This document shows positions 6,822-15,435 of a stretch of DNA of 20,569 bases, one piece after another; position 1 is the first letter of the stretch; each line of letters starts with the position of its first letter. A program made the translations under genes and the position numbers. The notes beneath the pieces were generated by a model. It made no database searches and was not told the origin of the DNA. It was given only the letters and a program-made list of their open reading frames with translations. Source of the stretch: a bacterium (lineage in GTDB: Bacteria; KSB1; UBA2214); NCBI GenBank assembly GCA_029560815.1, contig JAKQKF010000348.1:1-20569 (forward strand), read 5' to 3'.

Positions 6822-7531
6822 TTCGTCCTCCTTTCTCCGCAGCAGAGGGGGCTGCTGGGTTCATTGTTCACTGCGGCCCCCCTGACATTGGACCGTTAAC
6901 TGCTCACTCCCCAGCCTGTGCGGCAACCGCCGCTGTCTTCTCAGCGCTGCCGCCAGCCGTTGCGGGTGGCGGACAGGAAATTTTAATTTGCCGATGGATA
7001 GATGGATGAATAGACAGCAATTAATAAATTTACAGGAATTGTCAGGAAATCTGATGTTACTGGGGATCATATAAATTATGGACAGGAAAAATGATTTTCC
7101 CGGAGGTTAAAAATCGAGGAATTTATCCTCTGGCAAGCGCCTGCTACCCGGTCATTCCCCCATTTTCAAAGCGCCAACCCCTTGTCCGCCACCATTACCG
7201 TTTCTTACCTGCCGGCAAATTAGCCAAAAGAGAGCTGTAGTGCAAGCAATTTTTTAAATAGCACCTAAATAGCGGTATCGCTGCGGAATCAACTTGCGCA
7301 GAAATCAATAAAAATCATTCTTGCCCCCACCAGCCGCCGCGGCCATGATACGCCGATTTCCACTCGGTCAAGGATGATGCCTTGTTGAATCAATCGTTTC
7401 TTCTTCGGCCCCTTTATGATAGAAATCGCTTTTCTTCTCAGACCCATCCCAAGCAGCCGCGCGCGATTTGCTTGCTTTTTGATGTTTAAAGCTCTAAATT
7501 TCCTCAATGAAAAACCATTCCAGGAGGAAAT
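6822..7531. other. 710-base non-coding gap between divergent genes
   Basis: Separates the nitrilase-family gene (minus) from rocD (plus). I find no gene with a ribosome site and protein-like composition in it. From about 6960 it is AT-richer than the flanks, as expected for a promoter region. The part near 6859-6908 carries degenerate 7-mers (GTTCATT, GTTCACT, GTTAACT, GCTCACT). A small GAGGA/TCCTC hairpin lies near 7117-7131. Immediately before rocD is the ribosome site AGGAGG. A weak TTGCTT...TCTAAA pair with long spacing (7468-7498) is the best promoter-like match I saw and is not convincing. Confidence 0.4.
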
Positions 7532-8734
7532 ATGACATCTGCTGAACTGATCGCCATCGAAGAACAGTATGGCGCCCATAACTATCACCCCCTCGATGTC
7601 GTCGTCGAACGCGCCCAGGGCGCCTGGGTCTACGATGTCGAGGGCAAGCGCTACCTCGACTGCCTCGCCGCCTATTCGGCCGTCAACCAGGGCCACTGCC
7701 ATCCGCGCCTGGTCAAGGTCGTGCAGGAACAGGCCGCCAAACTGACTCTCACCAGCCGGGCCTTCCGCAACAATCTCTGGCCGTTCTTCGCCAAAGAGTG
7801 CTGCGAACTGCTCGGCTACGAGGTGATGCTGCCGATGAACAGCGGTGCCGAGGCGGTCGAGACCGCCATCAAAACCGCGCGCAAGTGGGGCTATCTTAAA
7901 AAAGGCGTCGAGGCGGACAAGGCGGAGATCATCGTCTGCGCCGGCAACTTTCACGGCCGTACCACCACCATTATCTCTTTCTCCGATGATCCCGACGGCA
8001 AGGACTATTACGGCCCCTACACTCCCGGCTTTGTCCTCGTTCCCTACGGTGATATCGAAGCGCTGAAAAAAGCGATCAACAAGAACACCGTCGCCTTCCT
8101 GGTCGAGCCGATCCAGGGCGAGGCCGGCGTGGTCTCCCCGCCGAAAGGCTTTCTCAAACAGGCCGCCGAGGCCTGCAAGGCGAACAATGTGCTGCTCATA
8201 TGCGACGAAATCCAGAGCGGCCTCGGCCGCACCGGCAAGATGCTGGCCAGCGAGCATGAAGGGGTCAAGCCGGATATGATCACCATCGGCAAGGCCCTCT
8301 CCGGCGGCATGTACCCGGTCTCGGCGGTCCTCTCCGGCCGTGAGATTCTCGGCGTTCTCAAGCCCGGCACCCACGGCTCCACCTATGGCGGCAACCCGCT
8401 CGCCTGTGCGGTCGCACGCGAAGCCCTTCGCGTCCTGGTCGAGGAGAAACTGCCGGAGAACGCGGCGGTGCTCGGCGAATATCTGATCAGCGAGCTGCGC
8501 AAGATCGAGACCCCCTACATCGATTTCGTGCGCGGCATCGGACTCTGGGTCGGCATCGTCCTCAAGGAGAACGCCGGCGGAGCGCGCCGCTTCTGCGTCG
8601 CCCTCAAGGAGCGCGGCATCCTCGCCAAGGATACCCATTCCAATATCATCCGCCTGGCTCCGCCCCTGGTGGTCACCAAAGCGGATATCGACTGGGCGGT
8701 CGGTGAAATCGCTAACGTATTCAAAATGATCTGA
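7532..8734 (+). CDS. rocD: Ornithine--oxo-acid aminotransferase
   Basis: Class III PLP aminotransferase that moves the delta-amino group of ornithine to 2-oxoglutarate, giving glutamate semialdehyde, in arginine/ornithine breakdown and proline supply. It has 400 residues, the usual length for bacterial RocD. The N-terminal GAHNYHPLDVVV (14-25) is the ornithine-specific signature that separates OAT from acetylornithine and GABA transaminases. NSGAEAVETAIK (103-114), the cofactor aspartate D225 in CDEIQSG and the Schiff-base lysine K254 in TIGKALSGG follow, then GSTYGGNPLAC. The ATG at 7532 has AGGAGGAAAT directly before it. A secreted Lys-rich protein follows after 48 bases, before the first terminator at 9566, so they probably share a transcript. 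No arginase or proline gene is adjacent. Confidence 0.95.
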   Translation: MTSAELIAIEEQYGAHNYHPLDVVVERAQGAWVYDVEGKRYLDCLAAYSAVNQGHCHPRLVKVVQEQAAKLTLTSRAFRNNLWPFFAKECCELLGYEVMLPMNSGAEAVETAIKTARKWGYLKKGVEADKAEIIVCAGNFHGRTTTIISFSDDPDGKDYYGPYTPGFVLVPYGDIEALKKAINKNTVAFLVEPIQGEAGVVSPPKGFLKQAAEACKANNVLLICDEIQSGLGRTGKMLASEHEGVKPDMITIGKALSGGMYPVSAVLSGREILGVLKPGTHGSTYGGNPLACAVAREALRVLVEEKLPENAAVLGEYLISELRKIETPYIDFVRGIGLWVGIVLKENAGGARRFCVALKERGILAKDTHSNIIRLAPPLVVTKADIDWAVGEIANVFKMI

Positions 8735-8782
8735 CAAGGGTGCTCCTGCGCAACCGGTCAGAATATCAAGGAGGCACAAAGA

Positions 8783-9535
8783 ATGAAAAATATCAAATGG
8801 CTGTTGGGTTTGGCTGTCGTCGCCGGGCTGCTGATCTCCGGATCTCCTGCCATGGCACAAGGACAGGGCCAAAAGGGAAAAACCGCCGAAAAACAAAAAG
8901 GCGAAAAGAAAGGCCGGATGGGCGAAGGCCAGGGTCAGAAAGGTCAGCAAGGCCATCCGGGCCAGGAACAAATGGGGAAAGGCAAACACGACAAAGAGCG
9001 GCCCGCCGGCTGGGACAAGGGCAAGAAAGAAGGTTGGGAAAGTGACGTGCCGCCGGGATGGGAAAAATGGGATGAGGCCCAAAAAGCCAAATGGCAGAGC
9101 GATCTGGATGACGCCCGTGAGAAGGTGCGCGCCAAAGGCAAGGCCGGCAAGAAACACAGCAAGTCCCAACTGGACAGTGCCTGCGTTGCTCTTGATGAGG
9201 GTGTAAGAGCCGGTGTACCCATTGAAGAGGTGAGCGGGGTCATCGAAAAAGGGATCGGCAAAGGTCTTAAGGGCAGGGAGATGCAGGCGACCGCCCGGGC
9301 GATGGCCGATGGCGCCCGAAAGGGCATCGAAACGGCGCCCATGACAACATTCGTCCACCAGAAACTGGACGAAGGGCTGAGAGGGGAAGCCCTCTCTGCG
9401 CAGATAGAGGCTGAGGTCGAACGGCGCCATGCGGAGAAGGTAAAAAACGAGGAAATGGCCGCCCAGCAGGCGCAGGAAGCCCTCGAACGTGAGCAGGCCG
9501 CCAAAGCCAAAAAATGGTGGCAGTTCTGGAAATAG
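8783..9535 (+). CDS. Secreted Lys/Gly/Gln-rich protein of unknown function
   Basis: 250 residues with a clear signal peptide (hydrophobic core 6-19, cleavage after A25 in SPAMA-QG). Residues 26-90 are low complexity, rich in Lys, Gly and Gln with repeated GQGQKG and KGE words. Then come short tryptophan motifs: PAGWDKG (74-80), GW (84-85) and PPGWEKWDE (90-98). Residues about 128-215 are predicted helical with a loose repeat pattern (ACVALDEGVRAGVPIEEV, GIGKGLKGREM, VHQKLDEGLRGEALS). The end is Glu/Ala/Lys-rich, coiled-coil-like, finishing KKWWQFWK. It has one cysteine (C134). The start has AAGGAGG 8 bases away. I do not recognise a named family, though similar PPGW-containing exported proteins are common among hypotheticals. 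The strongly basic N-terminal region suggests binding to an anionic polymer or the envelope; that is inference. Confidence 0.8.
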   Translation: MKNIKWLLGLAVVAGLLISGSPAMAQGQGQKGKTAEKQKGEKKGRMGEGQGQKGQQGHPGQEQMGKGKHDKERPAGWDKGKKEGWESDVPPGWEKWDEAQKAKWQSDLDDAREKVRAKGKAGKKHSKSQLDSACVALDEGVRAGVPIEEVSGVIEKGIGKGLKGREMQATARAMADGARKGIETAPMTTFVHQKLDEGLRGEALSAQIEAEVERRHAEKVKNEEMAAQQAQEALEREQAAKAKKWWQFWK

Positions 9536-9565
9536 AACCAGCTGAATATATCCGATACAGTTCAG

Positions 9566-9603
9566 CGGCGCCATGGCCGGTCCCGGCCATGGCGCCGTTT
9601 TTT
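9566..9603 (+). terminator. Strong rho-independent terminator after the rocD unit
   Basis: A perfect 14-bp GC-rich stem, CGGCGCCATGGCCG (9566-9579) with CGGCCATGGCGCCG (9584-9597), closes a 4-base loop GTCC and is followed by six T. It lies 30 bases after the stop of the Lys-rich secreted protein, and 200 bases before the end of the convergent giant gene. The 200 bases between (9604-9803) hold nothing I can support. Confidence 0.95.
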
Positions 9604-9803
9604 ATGGTTGCAGCATGTTATGACGCACAGCCCGGAGGTTGGCCCTATCAGCTGCGTTGTTCCCCTGAAAGGATCAATGCGCGCGAAGAGACCGCAATCC
9701 GCAAATACTCACCCTTGCATAGAACGCTTCTCCCCCCGCGATTCCAATGAAACGCCTGCCAAACAGCTGTTCGAAGAAATCAACTCCCCTCACAGAAAAA
9801 TAA

Positions 9804-12800
9804 TCATCGCAGCAAAGCGATCTTGATGGTCTTGTCGAACGATCCCGCTGTAATCCGGCAAACATAAATCCCGGTCGCCAGCTCTTCGCCGCTGAGTGAT
9901 ACCTGATGATGACCGGCATTCAGGCGCTGATCCAGCATCGTCATGATTTTCTGCCCGCTGATATTGAAGAGGGTGATCTTGACATCCTCCGCCCGGGGAA
10001 GGCTGAAACGGATCATGGTCGCCGAATTGAATGGATTGGGGAAATTCTGCGACAAGCTGTAATCAGTGATCTCCGACGCGTTCGGGGCCGACTCCGCAGC
10101 TGTCAACAGTTTTTCGGAAGCCTGATAAACCTTATCGATGCTGCCATCCCCGCCCAGATCCACTCGCATGGTCGCTTTGTTGGATATCTCTGTCAATTCA
10201 CAAAAGGCTTTTGTTGAGGGTTCGAAAATAACATCCTCAAAGGAAAGCGTTGACCTCACGCCGCCATCGATTATTTCAGCGGCATCGAAACGAAAAACGC
10301 CCGTCGTATCCTGTGAAAGTATTTCAAAACGATAGGATCCACCCGCCGGCAGAAGAAAAATCTTTTTGGTCTCCGGATCATCCAGATCGACCGGTATATA
10401 TTGGCTGCCGGGGATTTTTTCTTCATAGCCGCCGCCCGCCACCGGGCCGGTATGCCGGCCGTTCTGGTCATAGACATGAACAGTCACCGGACAGGCGACG
10501 ATCGTCTGCCATAAATTAAAAGTGGCATAGGAGTAATTATCCGGCCGGTGATGTGCATACAGTTCAGCGGGCTCGCTCAGCAGACCCAGGATGACCTCCA
10601 TCACCTTCGCATGGGAGGCCAGGTCGGTATGAGAGATGTTGTTAAAATAAAAGGTGTGATCAGGATCGGAGACAGCGCCATTTATCGTCTCTGCACTCTT
10701 TAACGGCACCGTCCCGTCGCCATCCAGATTATAAAAAGGCATATGGTCCCTGTCCGGCAAGGTATAGCGAACCATGATGTGGCCGATCGTGGCTTTGCCG
10801 GCGCCGACGATATTATAGACTTTTATATTGCCAAAATCCACATTTTTCAGATCATTCTGCACCGCTGAAGCCAGATCGAGTTGATCATGGTTGTAGAGAT
10901 CGTCTCCTGAATTCTCCAGCTCCTTGAAAAGCTTATTCGCACCACCCCAGTCCAGAAATTCAAGCCAGGGCAGGGGTAGATAGGCGTAGTTCTTGATCAG
11001 GGAAGAGGCATAGAGATGTGAGTTGCTCCCGCCGTTGCTGATCGAACTGTTGTAGTACTGTGATGACGGAAAGAGCTGGTAGGTCGACGGCATATTACGC
11101 ATGATCTCTTTCAGGGTCTTGTTTGAGAGACCAATATCATACCAAAAGCCCGCCTCGATGTCGCCGCTCAGCATGGCGTAGTAGATCTTGGGAGCGCCCA
11201 GATGCGGCGTGCCGATAAAAATGATTTTGTTGATTCTCTCTCTATCGAAATCCTTGACACAGCTCTTGGCGACCAGCCCTCCCATGCTGTGAGCGACGAT
11301 ATTCACCTTGTCGGATTTCGTCCAACTTCTAACCTGATCGATGAATGCAGAGAGTTTTTCGCCATTCCAGAAGATGCTTTTACGCCAGTCATAGGTAAAA
11401 CAAAACAGGCTGGTGGTCGAGGGCGGTACCATTGATTCGGTTTGGTCGATGGTATATCCTGTGGCCTGCATGTATTGGAAATAACCCCGATAGTAGCTCA
11501 ATGGCGTCCTGTCGAGATTATCGCTCAGAGTATTGCCATCATCGCCGCGCAGGGGAGCAACCTGGATATTGTCGCCGGAATTGAGGGGCTCTTCTCCCGA
11601 TTCTTTGAGCTTCAGGACCTTGAGAAAATCCTGTTTGAATTTTTCCGCCTTCGCTTTTGCCTCGTCAATCCAGATCCACTCTCCCGGAGCGGAGAGACGG
11701 CCATCTGAATTGGCGTCATTATAAAGCGGCGAACCCATGATCCCGGGAATGAATACGATGGGGATCGGTGCATTTTTTATCTTGACAGCCAGCGAGGCTG
11801 TCAAGCCGGCATACCGGGCCGAAATGGTGATGTTCTTGTCCGTGGACACTGCGACGGTTGTGAGACGCCCAGGCCCCGTGAATTCAGCATGATTGGAATT
11901 ATCCGTCCAGATGGTGGAATCGGTGACCATCCTGGTCGTGCCGTCACTGAAGGAGAGCACACACTGGTAATCCGCACTGGAACTTGCCCTGACCTCGGCA
12001 GGACCTGAAATGGCGATCCCGGTCATCGAGGGCGGTGTCCCCGTGGTGAATTTGAACCAGCTGGTCCAGTCGGTCGACCGGTCCACTCCTGAAGCGCGTA
12101 TACGCCAGTAATAGGTCTGGCCGAGCATGAGATTGTTCACCTGGTAGGTCGTATCGGTGAGGCCGAAATCATAAGCGATCACCTTGGAGTTGCTTTTAGC
12201 CGTGGCGACATTGATATCATGCCAGAGAGCGCCGGGAATTTTACGCCAGACAAACCGGGTGGGATTGACGGAGACATATTTGGCCGAATCCGCCGGACTG
12301 ACGATCTGCAGGGGTGTGAAAGGATCGAAACCGAAACTGAACAGGACCAGGAACCCGGTTTTAGCACCGGCGGCGCCGGCGGCCAGGTTGCCCCCCAGAA
12401 AATGCGATCCCGGCTCAAGATTTTTTCTCCAGATTCCCATAGGGGTGATCGCGCCGGTCAGCTCATTTATATCCATCTTTTTGCTCGTACGCGTAAAGGA
12501 GCTGCTGAGCCAGTCAGGCGGCGAACTGGCTCGCTCGTCGTAGGCAATATAGACCGTCGCCGGTTGGGTAAGATCAAAGGAGATATAGTCCAGTCTGGTA
12601 TACCCCTTGGAATCATTGGCGGTCTTGATATGCAGATTGTACCGGAGCGCTGCGGGAACCCCGGCCAGCATATAGTTGCGATCCGTATAGCACTGGTCCC
12701 CGTCCTGCAGGTAGGCCAGTACGAACTGTTCCGGGTAGTTGATCGTAACCGGAGGCTTGCTCATGGTGGTAAAGCTGTAGACCTGGGACCACGGACTGGT

Positions 12801-15152
12801 GCTCTGACTGTTTTTCGCCCTCACGCGCCAGTAGTATTTGCTCTCATAATCCAGGCCGTCGACATACACCCGCGTTTCACCCTCGTTGTTGCGGTAAAAA
12901 TCCAGCGAGCTGAAATCGGAATTGTCATCCACCTCGATCCTGTATCCCGAGGCGCCTGTGCTGGTCTCCCAGGAGAGCCAGACCTCGGACCCCATACCGG
13001 TCTTGCCATCCACCGGATCGAGCAGCAGTGGCTGCCAGCTGCCACTGCCCGATACGGTAATATAGTGGGGCTGGTCAAAGGTTCCGTGTGAGGATGAAAC
13101 ACCCAGATCATCCCAGGCCTTGATATAATAATCAACACCGCCTGCTGAAACATACTCGGCCGGGATGGTGCAGCGGTAAGTGCTGCCCGATACGCTGGTG
13201 AAGACGCCGGTCTGGAAGGTCAGCTGGCCGGTCCGTTTGTAATAGAGCAGAATTGAGGCGAGACGGTTAGTAACGTCGGCCGCTTCGATGGTCACAGAGA
13301 CGGGCAGTCCCCGCGAAGCCAGAACGATGGGGGTGTGGGTGATAACCGGCGCCCGGTTGGGCAGGATCGCGATCTGATAAGGCCAATCGATCGGATTGAC
13401 CGCCGGCGCGGAGACGGTCGTAATGCCGTCCGACGCCGTCAGGTAATAATCGACCCCGGGCGTATTCACTGCGCTGGTGGGGATCTGCCCCCGCCAGATA
13501 GAACCCGAGACCTGGTTGAGCAGGATGGATTGGTAGCTTGCGCTCCCGGTAGTCCGGTAAAAAAGCCTGACCGCGGAGACATAGGGTGCGAACAGATCGA
13601 TTGCCTCGATCTCAATGGGCAGAGAAGAACTTGCCGCCCAGGCATGCTGCTCCAGGGCTACCGTCCCGGCGGAGCGAATGATCTGCGGGACCGCGCCGGG
13701 AATGTAACTGCCGAATACCGAGGTCTGCTCGCTGTTCCTCGTGATGCGCACCTCCACACGTCTCTCGATCCCATCCGCGACGGGGTTGCTGGAGCGGTAT
13801 TGCACCACATAATTGTTGGAGACCCGGGAGGAAATGTAATTCAGGATCGTGTTGAAATTCGCATGAATATCAAAGATCGCACCATTTGTGGCCGAGGCGA
13901 TCGAGGTGTAAAATGAATTATATACAGCCAGTGTGAGGGCAAAAAAAGTGATGGAACCGGATTGGCAGACGTTGAGCACATCACTGGTGGTGGCGCTCCC
14001 CTGGTTGGGATGTTCATCTGTAATCAGTATGAATACCTTCTGCGTGCCGGGCCGGAAACTGAAAGCGCTGCCGGATTGCACTACCGCGTCATAGCCGGGC
14101 TCCCGGGACCCATTCGCTGTATTGCGCGCCCAGATGACATTCTTGAAATATTCGGCATCCTGAGTGAGCTGGCCGCTGTTCTCAAAGACCGGATTCCCGG
14201 TGCCGGACATTCCGAACCGGCACAGCCCCAGCGCGTAATCGACGCCAGAGGCCGCAAGATTATCGACGAACTGGCGCACGTTTGCCCGCACCGCATCCTG
14301 GTCATCCAGCATGCTGCCGCTGTTGTCCATCAAAAAAACAATGTCGCACAACCGGCTGCCGCTGCCGGTCTGCGGCGGTGTGACCTGGAAGTAGTTGGTC
14401 TGCAGGGTGCCGTTTTCAAAAACATTGAAGCTCGACTGGCCCAGGAGGGAAGATCCGGCCTCCACGGCGATATTCATATAGATAAAGGGAAAACCCTGGG
14501 CATTGAGGCTGACCATCGAAGCGGAAAGCTGGGTGATCTCCACCATCCTTATGCTGATGGATTCGACCTGCCAGCCGGCAAATTCTTCAGATTGGTCGGT
14601 GACCAGTCTGAAAGCCGGACGAACAGTGGCGCCGGAAAACTGGCTGATATCGACCTCCGTGTTGCGCCAGTCGCTGACTCCGGAGCGTCCGTGCACGATG
14701 GTCCAGGAGACACCGTCGTCGACGGAGATCTCGAGATATCCTTGATCGTAGACGCTTTCGATCGCAAATTTCTCTCTGACCTCCAGAATCAGCTTCTGAC
14801 CTCCCGGCCGGATTTCAGGCAGACGGATCGAAGGGCCGGTTGAGCGGCTGTCACTTTGCGGCTGATAGCTCTCCGCTTGCGTGGAGGCGAGGACGGCTGC
14901 AGAGCCGTTTGCGGTCGGCAGGTGAAGCATCCGCCACGAATCGGTCAACGCCCAACCTTCAATCGATTCATTAAAACGCTGGCTATAGAGAGAACGGGAG
15001 TTCATCGGCAGCCCAGCCAGGCTGGTGGTGCCCGCTTCGGACCCGCTCGGGAGCAGCTTCCCCTTGGGGAAACTCTGCGGGTCCTGACTATCGGCTGCTC
15101 CAAAACCATACAAAAAGAGAACGGCGAACAGATACAGGTGGCGCTTTTTCAT
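9804..15152 (-). CDS. Giant T9SS-exported protein: VWA domain, beta-sandwich repeats and lipase-like alpha/beta hydrolase
   Basis: 1782 residues, cell-surface or secreted. Layout: signal peptide 1-20; jelly-roll-like domain about 55-205; VWA domain about 268-450 with a full MIDAS start DNSGS (D276, S278, S280) and ITDE (D379). Two tandem homologous beta domains follow at about 515-580 and 620-685 (compare GVDYYLTASDG with GVDYYIKAWDD). FnIII-like domains at about 735-796 and 976-1037 (YYWRVRA, YYWRIRA) flank a region at 806-938 that resembles sugar-binding modules of secreted enzymes. A BIG2-like domain spans about 1043-1125 and the hydrolase about 1130-1525. That domain opens VFIPGIMGSPL and has nucleophile S1289 in AHSMGG, probable acid D1479 in DGDGTVPL and probable base H1508. 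A beta region follows, then the T9SS sorting domain from about 1698 (NFPNPFN, GIYVCRI). The ATG has AGGAGG 7 bases upstream. The esterase role and substrate are inferred from the LCAT/lipase-like motifs. Confidence 0.9.
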   Translation of the reverse strand: MKKRHLYLFAVLFLYGFGAADSQDPQSFPKGKLLPSGSEAGTTSLAGLPMNSRSLYSQRFNESIEGWALTDSWRMLHLPTANGSAAVLASTQAESYQPQSDSRSTGPSIRLPEIRPGGQKLILEVREKFAIESVYDQGYLEISVDDGVSWTIVHGRSGVSDWRNTEVDISQFSGATVRPAFRLVTDQSEEFAGWQVESISIRMVEITQLSASMVSLNAQGFPFIYMNIAVEAGSSLLGQSSFNVFENGTLQTNYFQVTPPQTGSGSRLCDIVFLMDNSGSMLDDQDAVRANVRQFVDNLAASGVDYALGLCRFGMSGTGNPVFENSGQLTQDAEYFKNVIWARNTANGSREPGYDAVVQSGSAFSFRPGTQKVFILITDEHPNQGSATTSDVLNVCQSGSITFFALTLAVYNSFYTSIASATNGAIFDIHANFNTILNYISSRVSNNYVVQYRSSNPVADGIERRVEVRITRNSEQTSVFGSYIPGAVPQIIRSAGTVALEQHAWAASSSLPIEIEAIDLFAPYVSAVRLFYRTTGSASYQSILLNQVSGSIWRGQIPTSAVNTPGVDYYLTASDGITTVSAPAVNPIDWPYQIAILPNRAPVITHTPIVLASRGLPVSVTIEAADVTNRLASILLYYKRTGQLTFQTGVFTSVSGSTYRCTIPAEYVSAGGVDYYIKAWDDLGVSSSHGTFDQPHYITVSGSGSWQPLLLDPVDGKTGMGSEVWLSWETSTGASGYRIEVDDNSDFSSLDFYRNNEGETRVYVDGLDYESKYYWRVRAKNSQSTSPWSQVYSFTTMSKPPVTINYPEQFVLAYLQDGDQCYTDRNYMLAGVPAALRYNLHIKTANDSKGYTRLDYISFDLTQPATVYIAYDERASSPPDWLSSSFTRTSKKMDINELTGAITPMGIWRKNLEPGSHFLGGNLAAGAAGAKTGFLVLFSFGFDPFTPLQIVSPADSAKYVSVNPTRFVWRKIPGALWHDINVATAKSNSKVIAYDFGLTDTTYQVNNLMLGQTYYWRIRASGVDRSTDWTSWFKFTTGTPPSMTGIAISGPAEVRASSSADYQCVLSFSDGTTRMVTDSTIWTDNSNHAEFTGPGRLTTVAVSTDKNITISARYAGLTASLAVKIKNAPIPIVFIPGIMGSPLYNDANSDGRLSAPGEWIWIDEAKAKAEKFKQDFLKVLKLKESGEEPLNSGDNIQVAPLRGDDGNTLSDNLDRTPLSYYRGYFQYMQATGYTIDQTESMVPPSTTSLFCFTYDWRKSIFWNGEKLSAFIDQVRSWTKSDKVNIVAHSMGGLVAKSCVKDFDRERINKIIFIGTPHLGAPKIYYAMLSGDIEAGFWYDIGLSNKTLKEIMRNMPSTYQLFPSSQYYNSSISNGGSNSHLYASSLIKNYAYLPLPWLEFLDWGGANKLFKELENSGDDLYNHDQLDLASAVQNDLKNVDFGNIKVYNIVGAGKATIGHIMVRYTLPDRDHMPFYNLDGDGTVPLKSAETINGAVSDPDHTFYFNNISHTDLASHAKVMEVILGLLSEPAELYAHHRPDNYSYATFNLWQTIVACPVTVHVYDQNGRHTGPVAGGGYEEKIPGSQYIPVDLDDPETKKIFLLPAGGSYRFEILSQDTTGVFRFDAAEIIDGGVRSTLSFEDVIFEPSTKAFCELTEISNKATMRVDLGGDGSIDKVYQASEKLLTAAESAPNASEITDYSLSQNFPNPFNSATMIRFSLPRAEDVKITLFNISGQKIMTMLDQRLNAGHHQVSLSGEELATGIYVCRITAGSFDKTIKIALLR

Positions 15153-15435
15153 GATATCCCTCCTGACGGTAGAATAAAAAAGTCACCTCACCCATCCCCC
15201 CTCCTTCGCCTGACGTAGTAATGCTGCGTTGCGTACTGCCAATGAACTTGTGGTTGCACCAGCCCATGCAAAAAAAAAGCACAAGCCGGACAGATGCGAC
15301 TAGTCCGGCATGTGCTCAATGTCGATCTGCAATTCCATCCCATTCCCCCGATAGAATTTGCTGCAGTCAGATACGTCTTTTAGAATTATACCTAATTTAT
15401 AAAAAAGATGCAAGGCAAATAAGCATCATCGATCA
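15153..15435. other. Gap between the GH5 lipoprotein gene and the giant T9SS gene
   Basis: 283 bases without a supportable ORF. It contains the terminator at 15270-15316 and the AGGAGG ribosome site of the giant gene. The stretch 15317-15435, next to the GH5 gene end, is AT-rich in part (TTTAGAATTATACCTAATTTATAAAAAAG). Because a terminator stands between the genes, the giant gene should be transcribed from a promoter within 15153-15269; I could not identify one with confidence. Confidence 0.4.
15270..15316 (-). terminator. Rho-independent terminator after the GH5 lipoprotein gene
   Basis: On the minus strand GCACATGCCGGAC (15315-15303) pairs with GTCCGGCTTGTGC (15291-15279), 13 positions with one mismatch, around an 11-base loop. 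Nine T follow (complement of 15270-15278). It sits about 120 bases past the stop of the glycosidase gene and about 118 bases before the start of the giant T9SS gene, so the two are separately transcribed. Confidence 0.9.

Noticed and set aside
7289..9574. 761-codon minus-strand open frame
   Set aside because: It lies opposite rocD and the Lys-rich secreted gene, both of which have strong ribosome sites and, for rocD, all family motifs; its translation has no recognisable domain and it runs through the noncoding promoter region.
9804..9840. Terminator overlapping the stop of the giant gene (ATCGC/GCGAT with a T-rich tail)
   Set aside because: Stem is only 5 bp and the T-run is interrupted, so it is not strong enough to annotate.
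15153..15435. Riboswitch in the leader of the giant T9SS gene
   Set aside because: The strong hairpin has a nine-T tail and is best explained as the terminator of the upstream glycosidase gene.
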